64,000 nucleotides of DNA, from positions 1,428,501 through 1,492,500 of the forward strand of contig NC_059501.1 in NCBI RefSeq assembly GCF_914767665.1, written 5' to 3'. A program made the position numbers and the translations under genes. The notes under the pieces were generated by a model, which did not search any database, had not been told where the DNA came from, and saw only the letters and a program-made list of their open reading frames with translations. Source of the DNA: Harmonia axyridis. Taxonomy: Eukaryota; Arthropoda; Insecta; Coleoptera; Coccinellidae. Shown here one piece after another: positions 1 to 12,846 of the stretch (the first letter of the stretch is position 1; the number at the start of each line of letters is the position of its first letter).

Positions 1-2870
1 AGAGCATAGAAGAATTCAAAGAACAATTTTATGATTGGAATAATTCTTAAGAGTTCGAAATGAAAACCTTTGGGAATTATTTCTTCTCTTTATTTGCTTT
101 ATTCCAACTGGCAAACTGGCAATGAAAATTCTTCGAATCTTTCGATACCCATACGAGAATTTAGTTATGAAAGCATCATAATCTAGCGAGTTCACTCAAA
201 TTTATAAAAAATATAGGTATTTGATCTGTTGGAAATTGAATAATTGAAATATTTTCCTTACGTACATGCATTATACAGGGTGTTTCAAGTTCGACGGCCT
301 ATTAGACGTTTCTGGAGAACGGGACCGATTTGAAATCTGAAAATTCGGAATATGACATTGTTCATGATGACCTATTCAGCTAAAATATTTTCGAAGTTCG
401 GCACTTCCGGTTATACAAGAATAAAAAAAATTGTTTTCAAAAAAACTCTTTGTTTCATTTTATGTCTTAGATATTATCAAGATTTCCATTCTCAATTACT
501 CTCTCCTAAAATTATTGCGTTAGTCCTTATAGTTTTCAAAATATTAAGGAAAAACCGAAAAAAAGAGAGAATTTCCATAGTCACTATTACGTGAATTATT
601 TTTACTGTGAATATCCTATGCGTATACTCAATTCACTTTCTCAAACTAGAATCATGTAGAAATATGGTGCATAACTCGAACTTGAGAAATATCATCATAG
701 GGTGTTTCGAATATTGTGCCCAAAATTGTGAACATAACTTTCGATTTTCAAATTAGAACCCTATTTTTTTGTGATTTCGTTGTCCCAATATCGCAGGTTC
801 AACCAGTTTTCTAGGTTTTAACTTGCCACTTTCACTTACTCGTATGTTTGGTTTATGTTTTTCCATCCCGACTCTCCTAGACCTCTCTGAGACCTCTCAG
901 AATTTGGAACCAGATTTGCGATTCTATTCTTAAAGCCAAAGTAAGGTTGACACTGATGTAATTTTTCAATCCCATAAACGCAAAAGTTCATCTACACCTG
1001 ATATGTCGATAATAAAAAATGATTTATAACTTCTTGAAAGGTATTTCTGCACGTATTTTCAACCACAACAATTTTAACAGCCAAAAACAAAATCACAATC
1101 ACAGAACAACTGAATTATTCTAGAAGTCTGGAATGACTATAGAATAAAGAATTTCCTGCGATGTTCGAATGATTTGCATTTGTCGGCTCAGAGCATAGAA
1201 GAATTCAAAGAACAATTTTATGATTGGAATAATTCTTAAGAGTTGATTTATAACTTCTTGGAAGGTATTTCTGCACTTATTTCCAACCACAACAATTTTA
1301 ACAGCAAAAAAGAAAATCACAATCACAGAACAACTGAATTATTCTAAAGTCTGGAATGACTTAGAATGAAGAATTTCCTGCGATGTTCGAATGATTTGCA
1401 TTTGTCGGCTAAGAGCATAGAAGAATTCAAAGAACAATTTTATGATTGAAATAATTCTTAAGAGTTCGAAATGAAGAACTTTGGGAATTATTTCTTCTCT
1501 CTCTTTGCTTTATTCCAACTGGCAAACTGGCAATAAAAATTCTTCGAATCTTTTGATACCCATACGTGAATTTAGTTATGAAAGCATCATCATCTAGCAA
1601 GTTCACTCAAATTCATTAACAAAATAGGTATTTGATCGGTTGGAAATTGAATAATTGAAATATTTTCCTTACGTATATGCATTATACAGGGTGTTCGACG
1701 GCCTATTAGACGTTTCTGGAGAACGGGGCCGATTTGAAATCTGAAAATTCGGAGTATGACATTGTTCATGATGACCTATTCAGCTAAAATATTTTCGAAA
1801 TTCCGGCACTTCCGGTTATACAAGAATAAAAAAAAATGTTTTCGAAAAAAGCTCTTTTTTTCATTTTATGTCTTAGATATTATCAAGATTTCCATTCTCA
1901 ATTACTCTTTCCTAAAATTATTGCGTTAGTCCTTATAGTTTTCAAAATATTAAGGAAAAACCGAAAAATTTCCATAGTCACTATTACGTGAATTATTTTT
2001 ACTGTGAATATCCTATGAGTAGAATGATGTAGCAATATCGTGCATAACTTGAACTTGAGAAATATCATCATAGGGTGTTTCGAATATTGTGCCAAAAATT
2101 GTGAACATAACTTTCGATTTTCAAATTAGAACCCTATATTTTTGTGATTTCGTTGTCCCAATATCGTAGGTTTAACCAGGTTTCTAGGTTTTAACTTGCC
2201 ACTTCCACTTACTCGTATGTTTGGTTTATGTTTTTCCATCCCGACTCTCCTAGGTCTCTGAGACCTCTCAGAATTTGGAACCAGAATTGCGATTCTATTC
2301 TTGAAGCCAAAGTAAGGTTGATACTGATGTGATTTTTCAATCCCATAAACGCAAAAGTTCATCTACACCTGATGCGTCAATAATAAAAAAATTATTTCTA
2401 ACTTCTTGAATGGTATTTCTGCACTTATTTCCAACCACAACAATTTGAACAGCCAAAAACAAAATCAGAATCACAGATCCACTGAATTATTCTAGAAGTC
2501 TGGAATGACCATAGAATGAAGAATTTCCTGCGATGTTCAAATGATTTGCAGTTGTCAGCTCAGAGCATTGAAGAATTTAAAGAACAATTTTATGATTGAA
2601 ATAATTCTGAAGAGTTCGAAATGAAGAACTTTGGGAATTATTTCTTCTCTTTCTTTGCTTTATTCCATCTGGCAAACTGGCAATGAAAATTCTTCGAATC
2701 TTTTGATACTCATACGAGAATTTAGTTATGAAAGCATCATCATCTAGCAAGTTCACTCAAATTGATAAACAATAAAAGTATTTGATCAGTTGGAAATTGA
2801 ATAATTGAAATATTTTTCATACGTATATGCTTTATATACAGGGTGTCCCAATATCGTAGGTTTAACCAGG
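1..2870. repeat. Tandem array of a ~1.15-1.2 kb repeat unit (about 2.4 copies)
   Basis: The same text recurs near 1, 1191, 1413 and 2564. The spacing is about 1.15-1.19 kb, plus an extra ~222-bp internal duplication (about 1020-1242 repeated at 1243-1464). Each full unit contains an ATACAGGGTGT start (about 275, 1684, 2837) followed by a module resembling those at 15.08 and 35.0 kb. The small open frames inside are not conserved between copies, so the array looks non-coding. It lies in intron 1 of the CASK-like gene. Confidence 0.85.
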
Positions 2871-2918
2871 TTTCTAGGTTTTCACAACATCGTGCTATTT
2901 TTTTATGAAACCAAAGCA

Positions 2919-3044
2919 GAGATATACATAGTAGATGCCTGCAGATGGCAAATTTTGATAATCAACTTGTAGCACAGAAAACTACTCTTCGTGCTACAAG
3001 ATAATTTTCAAATTTTGCCATCTGCATGGCATCTACTATATCTC
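2919..3044. repeat. 126-bp imperfect hairpin (inverted repeat)
   Basis: The arms run inward from GAGATATA (2919) and TATATCTC (3044) and meet near 2982. They include complementary blocks around GATGCC...GCAGATGGCAAA and TTTGCCATCTGC...GGCATC, and CTTGTAGCAC pairs with GTGCTACAAG. The loop is about 12 nt. This is probably a fold-back MITE. No coding potential is seen. Confidence 0.6.
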
Positions 3045-3279
3045 AGCTATTGTAAAACATATTGAAATAGTGTAGCGGACATTAATAGATATTTTTACGT
3101 AGAATACAGTACGCTTCCCTGTATGTGTTTTTTTCCTTGTTTTTTATGAGTGTTATAAGGGTATAAAATAGGATAGTCAATATAAATAAAATTTGTTTTT
3201 TGAATAGATCGTATTTGATGATTTTTTTATTCAGTGGTTGAGTAAATAATTGAGTCCATAAATTGTGATAATGTGAACC

Positions 3280-5819
3280 AGTGGCGTATCCAAGGGGGGA
3301 TAAGGGGGATATATCCCCCAGGAGGAATATCCATTATATGTAACAACCTTATATATCACAATCTTATTATGAGTAAGCAAACTTCTTTGGAAAACTTCTT
3401 CGAAAGAAGGAAAGTTTGAAATTTTTTTCTTCATTTTTAGGCATTGTTCACCCGATTTCTCCATTTCAGTTTAATTCTCCAACAGATCGCAGATGAATCA
3501 TGATAAAATACATTTTTATCAGTCTGTTTTCAATTCTGCAATAAAACCTAGTGAAAATTGAAGATATTCCATACACGTGGGAAATTCTGTCTGCCGAGAA
3601 TGCCAAGTTGTCCCAATTAAATATATTGCGGCTATAAAAATAGATAACTACTCACTTCAGAATGACGATGAGATAAGATAAATAAATGTCGAGATAAATA
3701 TTGAAAAGATATTATTAAGACGTAGCATTTTCCACAGATAAAAGTAAAAAATTACTTAATAGTATTATGTTATCGATAGTGAAATATCATGCCAAATAAT
3801 GGTCAGGTATCTATACAGGGTGTTTCTGAACTGAATTGATGAAAAAGTTCTTAGGAGATGTTACTTCGACGAAAATTGAGAAAATAAGATAGGCTACTAT
3901 CAAATGTAGTCAAGATTGGTACCATTCAAAATGGTTATAAAGGCAACACTTTACTTCTCAAGCTAAGAACCTTCAGAAATTGTTTTATAAAAGTCATTGC
4001 CTCGGTCATTGCTCATTTGAGAGTAATGAGAGAAATTCATGGACCACAGTATTCAAATTATCGACTAACTATTCGTCGTATTGTAGAGAAATTTGAAAGT
4101 GTTACAGCTCAGTACTGGTAGGTATACTCTTGTATCGTGTGAAAAAAATCACTCTCAAATTTTAAATCGATTAACTAAATTATGTCGTCCATGAATTCTT
4201 TCCAAATGAGCATTGATTTTGATTGAACAATTTAACAATTTCTAAACATTGTTGAAGGGTTCATCTTCCCATAATTAAAAGGCATAAGCTACTGCACACA
4301 AATTTGCCAAAAATGATAAACGCTGTTGGCATTATGGCCATTTCAAATTGTATCATTTTTATTTGAAACACTGAGGGAGACCTCTATTATATTTTTAAAG
4401 AGATTGTGAAAATTTTGAAAGTAAATTTTTTTCCTTGGGCGATTTCGAAGTTCTATAATTGAAAAAAAGAAAACATTCCAAAAATTCAACAGTGGTTATC
4501 TTATTCTCTTATTCTCAAATAGAAACTTGATTCATATTCTTGTGTATACAGTGACTCGAAGCCATAACAAAGACAAACAAATGATTTTAGAGTAAGAAAA
4601 CACAAACAAAATCAAGATTACTATCTTGAAGCACTCATAAATACAATAGACATCTAAATTGATTATTTAAGCTCGAAAATTTCAAATAGTAGCAGTACTT
4701 CAAGAAGATGAACAGCAAACAATGTAGATAAGGGAAGCGTTTGAGGATTGAAAAGACGTAGAAGTGAGTCTACAACGAGAATAGTTGTTAATCGTCGTTT
4801 TTTTCTTATAAAACTACTTTTTTCAAGGAAAATGTCATCAACGACTTTCACTTAAATTTTTTCCAGTTTTCACAAACGAGCACTAGCTGATTTCGATTAA
4901 AAAATCAAAATTCAAAAATTTTTGACAGTTGTTGAAGCGTGTATTTCGCCATGATTAAATGGCATAACCTACAATACAAATGACATATGAAATGTCAAAA
5001 AATAGTACACAATGTTGCCATTATAATCATTTCAAATCTCAGCATTATTGGAAAATGCTGTATATTGGGTTCAATCTCGGGTTCAATTGGTGTATGAATG
5101 AACAAGAGCTTGTTTAGCGTTTGATGGCTAAATTGGAGAGTGAATAAACCTCGGAATGAACTGAATCTCATAGATAAATCAAGTATTTGAAATAGGTTAA
5201 ATAATGATTATCGTCAATATTAAGTGAAAACGATGAGTATGAAATATATCCAATGTTTTGAAAAGTTGCAGTGAGGAATCAACTATGTTATGTTTGAAAC
5301 GATTAGAAAACTAGGAGAATCAAAGGAGGAAAAACAAATGTTTATGGATTTCTGGACAGGAAATGGATTGAAGAATCTAAGGAAGTAAATTCGGAGAAAA
5401 TTTGTTGATTCTTTAAAGACTCTGATTATGAGATACAAAACATGATTCACATCCCTTGTACATTTATATTTGAATCGCAAACCAACCCTTGCTGAAGTTA
5501 TTTTTGGATATAGTCAAATTGTCCTCATATTGAGAATGTTTTTTGATCGACACATAATGTAAGGGTGTTTTTTGTATTTCTACTAGAACCATTCATATCT
5601 TCTGACTTAGTCTGAAGTCCTCAGACTCCTCAGAAATTCAATATTTCATTTTGACAAGCCTTGCTCAATGTAAAATTGAAGCTCTCTACATAAATTTGGA
5701 AGGAAAAGAGTGATTCACAAAGTGACTAATCCACTGGCATTTTGGGTGTTCTAAGACAAGTTTACTGGGTATTTTAGGTTCTTGGAAATGGGCAGAACGT
5801 GTGGATTTCCTCCCAGTAC
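3280..5819. other. CASK intron 1, remaining part: degenerate transposon debris
   Basis: AGTGGCGTATCCAAGGGGGG at about 3281 resembles the terminus of hAT-type elements. TACAGGGTGTTTC at about 3816 starts another decayed element. About 4200-4380 and 4870-5050 are related to each other and weakly to about 18.87-18.99 and 62.53-62.60 kb. No gene is recognised and the short open frames look incidental. Confidence 0.4.
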
Positions 5820-5878
5820 CTTCCAATCTCCTCGCAGAGCTCGTAGACGTCGTCGAACAGCACCTCGTCCTCTGCCAT
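5820..5878 (-). CDS. CASK: CASK-like MAGUK scaffold, first coding exon (partial gene)
   Basis: The exon reads MAEDEVLFDDVYELCEEIG and then AG before a GT donor at 5818-5819. The reading matches the extreme N-terminus of CASK/CAKI, where the Leu-Phe-Asp-Asp-Val-Tyr-Glu-Leu-Cys block opens the CaMK-like pseudokinase domain and is followed by Ile-Gly-Lys/Arg-Gly. CASK is a membrane-associated guanylate kinase scaffold at synapses and cell junctions. The ATG has a purine at -3 and G at +4, and an in-frame TAG lies 12 nt upstream, which fixes the start. The donor splits an AGN codon, consistent with Arg or Lys next. The rest of the gene must lie beyond the left edge of the window, on the minus strand. 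Only 19 residues support the call, but the match is specific. Confidence 0.72.
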
Positions 5879-6480
5879 GCTGACCCTGCCCTAAGAAGCA
5901 CACTTTTACCACCGAAAAGACTCAGATTGGATCGGGGTCAGTAGATCATCGTCATCACAGCCACCCGCTGCTTCCAAGAAGGACCAGAACCGTAAACAAA
6001 CCACACGCGCGAAGACACCTACAGCAGTTCGCGATTCAAAACTGGAAAAAAAAATGACACGGATATTTCTCGCGTGAACGGCAGACAAACTATCGCCGAC
6101 CGGTTAGATTGGTTGCCTGCACGACCATATCGTGGAGCGTGTTTTGAGTAAGGGGAACGTAATATGGCCGCACTGTTGTTTCTCCTACCGTAGGTGGAGT
6201 TTTCACTGTTCGAGATGGACGGCGAAGTGTCGAGGAGCCGGTGGATAGATCGGTTGTCGAAGACGCGTTCGCGAAAACCTTGTTATTTACAAAAGAAACG
6301 CCGTACACGCCCTGAGACGTACGGTTTGTAAACGGGCACGGACTGACAAGTATGACAGCACCGGTCAGCCGGGTAGCGCCCCGATGGTCATGCGCTAGGC
6401 AATGTGCTACACACGGCGCCAAATCGAGAATTGCCGTCTGTTTGAATTCGCAGTTTTCCAATTTACGGTTTGTTTTCGAG
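5879..6480 (-). promoter_or_regulatory. CpG-rich promoter / 5' UTR region of the CASK-like gene
   Basis: This block is clearly richer in G+C and CpG than the AT-rich flanks, and it lies immediately upstream of the CASK start. It contains open frames on the minus strand (about 5906-6088 and 6090-6461), but their composition is explained by high GC, they resemble no family I know, and they are probably UTR or promoter sequence. No TATA box can be assigned with confidence. Confidence 0.5.
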
Positions 6481-6597
6481 GATTAAATCACGCTGGCCGT
6501 TTTACTCTTTGTTTTATTATTTGCTTTCATGTTATAGAATATCTCAACTCGTATAAGGGGAGTAATCAAATAAACGTCAGTATGAAAAACTTTCAAA

Positions 6598-6640
6598 GAA
6601 AATCCAGTGGCGAGGTTTGAACCCGGGATCAGAAGTTTTG
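6598..6640 (-). repeat. tRNA-like fragment with a B-box (SINE remnant)
   Basis: On the minus strand this reads CCCGGGTTCAAACCTCGCC, which contains an intact Pol III B-box (GGTTCAAACC type). No complete cloverleaf can be drawn, so it is more likely a tRNA-derived SINE fragment than a tRNA gene. Confidence 0.35.
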
Positions 6641-9614
6641 AAATCGGTATAGATTTTTCAAAAAGTGATTATACTGAAATTATGAGACTTTGATGTGAAA
6701 AATTTCTACATGAGATCAATTTCCTCGATTCGATATACATATTTGTATGTCTTCAAGTTTTCATTATTTTTTTTTTTAATTTGGTCGTTTGATTTTTAAT
6801 CTGCCAAATTTATGGATCATGTTCTTTAAAAGAATCAATGCAATATATCAATAACCGCATTTTACACCAAATTACCTGTAAATAGCTCCAATGATTTCGA
6901 ATATCCATTTCAAGATTCAATTTTTGGAATCTACAGTTACAAGTTCTAACTCCTAAACTGTCAAAATTAGAGAAAAATTTTCTCGAAACAATTCCAAAAA
7001 TTAGAAATAATGAATTAAAAAAATACAATGACTATAAATAATTGTTCACCCAACACCAAAATGGTGGAAGATCCAAGTAAATTGATGATTATGATGGAGC
7101 GCATCTGATATTGTTGAAGCAAAAAACAAATCCTTAATAAATTCTACTCAAAATTTTCATTCGAATTTTTCTAGGCGTCACAATTTATAGATACGAATTC
7201 TCCTACCGACTACTAACTGAAAATCAAAAATTTGATACCTAAATGTTAATAAATAGAAAAGTCTAAACCAAAACATTCGAACATTCTTTATACCATCATT
7301 GATCCCTGAGATTCTGACGTAGTTTTCTAATTGAAACAAATCGGGTGACCTGTGCTTGACACCAAGCAACAATATAGCTATTGTACTTCACCTACACAAC
7401 CGTTAAATTTTAACTAGCCTGAGTAATCAATTGTGTCATAACCGGAGAGAAATTTTATCGATTCGTAGGAAATCGTTGGTGAAAATAATTCAGCTGAATG
7501 AGAAACGAATGAACATCTAGCATTTTCGCATTTTCGTGTAGGTGCAAGCTTTACATTTCACAATAATTTAAAATCTGATCATGTACTGCTTGACCCCAAC
7601 AATAATAAAGTTGATGTAACTAGCACACCTACAATATTGCCTGTTTTTAAGTTCACGTGTTCAAGAGTTGCTTCATTATGAAAATTTTGTCGTTTAATTT
7701 ATCATATTTGGATTATCTTCTATAGTATAAATGTATAAGGAGCGTTATAAGGAGTAACATGTTTGAAATATGAATAAATATGATTTTCTCCTCTCTATAC
7801 CAAGTTTAATAGCCAAAATGTTTCAGCAATCTTTGTAGTAGCACAATAAAATAGATTCAAAGATAAGCAATAATAATTTTCAAAGCATCAAAAAGATATT
7901 CCCATAATATTTGCACTCCTCTTCGAGGCCATTGAAGTAGAAGAATACAGGAATTTTTATATTAGGAAAAATATTCATCATATTTTTCTTTTAAAAATTT
8001 AAGTTGAATAGTTTGTCCTGATTAAAACCCTTTATAAATGTACGATACGTAACGTACAAAGAGATTCCAATCAAATATAATCAATCTGTAGCATGCCAGT
8101 TATAAAATATTCATTTCATTTTTGCCCTTTCCAATCAGTGGGGTCCTAATCAGAACACTTTTAACTTTCACAGTAACATTCTCAGGTGGCATTTGTGTAA
8201 TATCAAAAATAATGTCAATTCAATCACTCGATTTAATTAAATCCACGAGAATACAATCCAATCAGTAACTAATTGAAGTATCGAAAAGATTGGTAATATC
8301 ATAATGAAAAGAGAATTGATTTCTCCAATATAATGTCAATTGGATATAATTACAATTTAACAGTGTTAAAGTCGTGAGAATTCCATTGTTACAGGAGACG
8401 TATCTTTTCTAACAATCTCACAATTATATTACTGAGACCTTTGCACATGAGCATCATCCACTAATGAATAATTTCAAGATTCCTGAGATTCCTCTATCAT
8501 GTTAATTTGGTGGATGCGCTCCGAGAATTTATCAAAAATTAAGTAATTCCCACACAGATATATCTGTGGAAATTATTTTGTTTTATTTATTATGAATTTT
8601 CCCATTGAATACCCAGCAAAAATTGAATAAAAACTCATTGTATCAACAATTCCTCATTTTGTTTTTCCTAATAAATCCATTAGTGTCATTTGTGATTCCT
8701 CTTATATACACAAATATTTTTTTCATTTTTATTTGAATGCTTGTCAGATTGTTGAATTCAATGAATGAAAATATTAAATATGCTTATTGAATCGAGTACA
8801 GGGGCTTTTAGCATCAAACTACTTCGTAACTTTTCACTTTGTCAAATGAAAAATAGTGATGTTGCACAACATTAGCGCTAAGCAATGCTTCACAGGTTTC
8901 CTCATTTTTTACTTTATATTTCTCAAAACTGGATGTTTTTCCTGTTACATGATTTATAAAATATTATGGAACAAGCCCCAAGTTCCAATATTGATCAAGT
9001 GTTTGTAAAATCAGTAAAAAACTAAAAATTTAAAGCAACAAATATATATATTCAATTTGAAATAAATACTATACAAAATAAATAAGAAATATTAATGTCA
9101 GCTTAAACTACAATCTGGGTACAATTATAAGTTAGAAATTACAATATAAAAATTAAAATTGATTATAGTTAGGCCTGATCTAATAAATTTTAGTGGTAAT
9201 CAATATATTATAGTATTATCTACAATAAAAATTCAAAAAAATTCGAAACAGTGCACAAAATGGCAAATGCAAAGAGATACAAAGCTTTCAAAATGTAATG
9301 AAAAAATGGTAACAATTCACCCTTTGAATTGTTATTTCCCAAAAACACTTCTCATGTTTTCAAATCAATTCAACAGTTCAAGACTTAATAAATATTCAGA
9401 GAAACGAAATATAATTATTGTCACTTCGAACCTAACAAATAATATACCATGCAAACTGAAAATTTGTAATTCCAAATAAAATATATAACAATATATTCAT
9501 ATTTTTTCTCATGTTAGCACCACCTCAAATTATTGACTAGAGCCAAAAACAATTTGGAAGCTTTGTATGGGACTGACTTATCATGATTATAATTAATTAT
9601 AATTATTGTTGTTT
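6641..9614. other. AT-rich intergenic DNA with no recognisable gene
   Basis: No open frame longer than about 106 codons, no family match, and no splice-linked series of exons was found on either strand. The longest frame (about 9159-9479) is very AT-rich, low in complexity and unconvincing. The last few hundred bases probably include the 3' UTR of the peptidyl-tRNA hydrolase gene. Confidence 0.5.
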
Positions 9615-10431
9615 CTAAAGAAGACCAAGTTTTCCCGTAATTTTATCAACTTCATCTTCTGAACCAAACAGACTCAATACTGTTATCGAATTTGGGGGAA
9701 TTTGTGTCTTCCCAGCATCTGTTATCAAATAAGATGGAATATTGGCACTTTTAGCCTTCTCATGAAGTTCTTGCAAATGCACGTGGTCAATGCCTTTCAG
9801 TACTACTTTCTTCTCTCTAGAGAAACATAAAGAGAATATTTAGTATGATTATTACATTCAAAATCAGAACTAAAAGAGTTCTTTGTGTATTCTTATCAAA
9901 CGCATACTCACCCTGCAAACTCCCAACCATCCAAGGCATCTTTCATTCCTTCTAATAACATCTTTCGATACAAACCTAGAGAAGCATGGGCAACCTTAAA
10001 ACGAACATGTTACCCTCAGAAATCAAAATTGAATGAAATCCCTTACTTGGGCACTCAATTTTCCAACACCCATTTTCAAGGCAGTGTTAATTACAAATGT
10101 CATCTTATAGTAGCCTTCATCATCATTTTCATCACCAGCTGCATTGTCCTCTATCTTATCACCAGGCACTCTAGGTAATAGTGTCCTACATGAATCTTCA
10201 TCAGTACTAAAAATGAAATTGAGAGCTGAATCTATGGATTGATTTCCAGTACAAAACAACGCCTGAAAGAGCAAGACGATTTGTATTATCAGAGAAAACA
10301 TAATAATTCGGCATTCATGTTTGGTTACCATAACTCACTTCTGTAGCTATATCTTTGGAGAGACCCATTGATATGAGGATTTCAAGGAATTCCTCATTTG
10401 GTTCGAATTCTTTCTCGGTCGTCTCACTCAT
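9615..10431 (-). CDS. Ptrh2: Peptidyl-tRNA hydrolase 2 with N-terminal UBA domain
   Basis: There are four exons on the minus strand: 10339-10431, 10047-10262, 9912-9994 and 9615-9816. They total 594 bp (197 residues), and every junction has GT-AG ends and matching phase. Residues ~11-45 (EFLEILISMGLSKDIATEAL) form a UBA-type helix bundle. From about residue 80 the Pth2 fold begins with the family signature K-M-G-x-G-K-x-x-A-Q-x-A-H-A, including the KMG...Q...H residues that define the type II active site. It continues through a GWE..G segment, VVLKG and the C-terminal T.I.P.S.T motif (TQIPPNSITV). The enzyme releases peptides from prematurely dissociated peptidyl-tRNA. The UBA fusion is known from invertebrate Pth2 proteins and suggests ubiquitin binding. 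There is no N-terminal membrane anchor as in vertebrate PTRH2, so a cytosolic location is likely. It is divergently paired with ARL6IP4, 575 bp away. Confidence 0.93.
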
Positions 10432-11006
10432 GTTTTCAGATGAACTTTTCGTTAACGTGTTAAATTGAAATTAAGTAAGTGCATTTGTTTCGGATAATGA
10501 AGGTGTATTATTAGATCAATGCATTTATTTGACAACACTGACCTCGAAAACCTACTTAAATAAATGCAATATTCTATGAAAAAAATTATCTATGCTTGAA
10601 ACAATTATTAGCATTCTGTGGTTGAATCAAGATCCACAGAGGTATAAATCTTTTCAATAATTATTTTCCTCAATTAAAAACTAGTAGAAGTAGACCATTG
10701 CAGAATAAAATTTCAAGAACTTGTAGAACTATAATTTCAACTAAAATATTGAGGATTCTGATACATATCTGTGATTTTCTCATTTTTCTGGAACTCATTC
10801 TGCTTTTGACGTTTAACCTAACCTATATCTTGGTTGGTAAACAAATTACAAAACATTAATTTTTTTCTTACATTTTGAAGAGAATTGTTGTTTATATAGG
10901 TATAATGGAATAACTTTTTCATAAACAATATAATGATCCAGAAGTACTTATGAATAGTAGTAGATTTTCTTGAATATTCATTTCGAAGTTCGAAAATTGC
11001 TCAATT
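10432..11006. promoter_or_regulatory. Shared intergenic region of divergent Ptrh2 / Arl6ip4 pair
   Basis: The 575 bp separate two head-to-head start codons. The block must contain both 5' UTRs and probably a bidirectional promoter. The sequence is AT-rich and no TATA or initiator element stands out. No coding exon is seen. Confidence 0.5.
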
Positions 11007-12542
11007 ATGAATTTGAACAAGACTTCATCAACAGGAGGTAGATCCTCTCGTAAAAAAAGAGACAGATCCAGCAGCTCTTCAGATAGTTCTTCAAGCGATA
11101 ATGATAAGAAAGTTCTCAAACATAAATCAAAAAAGACCAAACTATTAGTCAAACAAAAGGAAAGAAACACAAGTAAGCATAAATACAAGAAAAGAAAGAG
11201 TAGATCAAGTTCGTCAGATTCTACATCAGAAGATTCGTCCACCAGCAGGTAAATTTATTTAATATTTGTACCTTATGTAATTTTATATCACATCAACAAT
11301 AAACCTAGGAAAATAGATAGATTTGACTTTTTCTTACATTTTTACTATCTTTTGATTTATACATATACCGTAACTTTGAAGCTGATGGTATGTTAATGTT
11401 ATAGCATTTCTGATTAATATTTCAGCAGTTCTGACAGTAGCTCCTCATCTTCATCTGAAGAGAGAAAGAAAAGGAAACGCAAAATATTGAAGAAATCTTT
11501 AAAGGTAAAAGCTAAGAAGACTTCAAAGAGAGTTGTAGAGAAGGAAATGTCAGATGAAGGTCCTTCAAATGATATTCCAATAGATTTGATGGGACAAAGA
11601 AATGTAATGGCCCCTATGACCAAAGAAGAATGGGATAAGAGACAGAGTGTTGTGAAAAGACAGTATGACCCTACTACTGGTCGTGACAGGTATTTTGAAA
11701 ATCATATTATAATAAAATCTATTTTTCTTTGTAATCACATCAATCTAAAATCAGTTACATGAAAATGAAATGAGACCGTAAAAGAATCTATGCTATCATC
11801 ATATGTAATGTTCTAAATTAATATATTTTTTTTTAATGTTTCAATATCATGGGTTTCGGTTAAATCATTTGGCAAAGAGTTGTGAATTTTCAGGCATCTG
11901 TACTCAGCTGGCTTGTTAAATTTTACTTGGGGTATTTAAAGTTGTTATTTCTTGTTTTCTTTTTTATTATTATTAATTTATGGAAGAAGAGTATTTATTT
12001 TCAATGAAAATGGCACATTTTTCAATGTAGATGGCATATAACATACATAGTTTGTATATTATATACATTTTCTTGAAGTTACCTCTCCATGACTGGTCAT
12101 ATCTTGTGTTAGTAAGAATTCTTATTGACCTTTTCTGTTACACAAAAAAGAAAAAGAAGTGTAGTGAAAAGTAAATCCTTGCTTTTTTTTTCTATTCAAA
12201 AGAAGATTGCAACTTTTGAATCATTCATCAGTTTCTTCTATCTTATTTTCTCATAATTGATTCAAATCAGGATATAAATCTTTTATTACAAGAAGGTTCT
12301 CATCTGCTTACTTTAATGTTATCCTAGTCATCACCAACTGTATAGCCATTTGGGTATATTTTGCTAAAATTGTTTCTTTGTTCCAATTAAAAATGATTAA
12401 TTATCATTAAAATTTCAGACTTATCAAAGGAGATGGAGAAGTGATAGAAGAAATTGTTAGCAGAGATAGACATAAACAAATAAATCAACAAGCGACCAAA
12501 GGAGATGGAGAATTTTTCCAAAACCAATTGAAGAAAAAATGA
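11007..12542 (+). CDS. Arl6ip4: ARL6IP4 / SR-25 nuclear splicing-associated protein
   Basis: There are three exons: 11007-11248, 11426-11689 and 12419-12542. They total 630 bp (209 residues) with consistent phases and GT-AG junctions. Residues 1-~110 are a low-complexity arginine/serine/lysine region with runs such as SSSSSDSSSSD and SSDSSSSSSSEERKKRKRK. The C-terminus is the conserved SR-25 block: MAPMTKEEWDKRQSV, YDPTTGRDRLIKGDGE, VIEEIVSRDRHKQINQQAT, KGDGEFF. ARL6IP4 (SRp25) is a nuclear and nucleolar protein that binds ARL6 and modulates splicing. The C-terminal half makes the family call firm, while the Ser/Lys-rich half alone would not. The start is the first ATG ahead of the basic region. 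Confidence 0.93.
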
Positions 12543-12840
12543 AAACATTGAAGGAGTCAGTGAATACTGAAAGATTTCAGAAAAACTATTAACTATACTT
12601 ATTCTATTTGTTGTGAACCCAAAGTAAAAATTGTTAAGAACATTTTAAATCTCTCATTGAAACTTTTCCCAACAATACTGAGTTCATCATATTTATGTGA
12701 ATAATTGGATTTTGAGGATTATTTGATAGGTATTTAGGAATGAATAGACAATATAAAAAAAATTGATTTTCTTTCTTGCATATATAAATACAGATGTACA
12801 TTTGCAATCTTTTAATTTTCAAAATTCAGTTCATCCTTCA

Positions 12841-12846
12841 AATAAA
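12841..12846 (+). terminator. Polyadenylation signal of Arl6ip4
   Basis: AATAAA about 300 bp after the Arl6ip4 stop codon. It is the first canonical hexamer on the plus strand after the stop, so it gives a ~0.3 kb 3' UTR. Confidence 0.45.

Noticed and set aside
6090..6461. 123-codon minus-strand open frame upstream of CASK
   Set aside because: Explained by the high GC of the promoter block. It has no family resemblance and no splice context, and the CASK start lies downstream with an in-frame stop before it.
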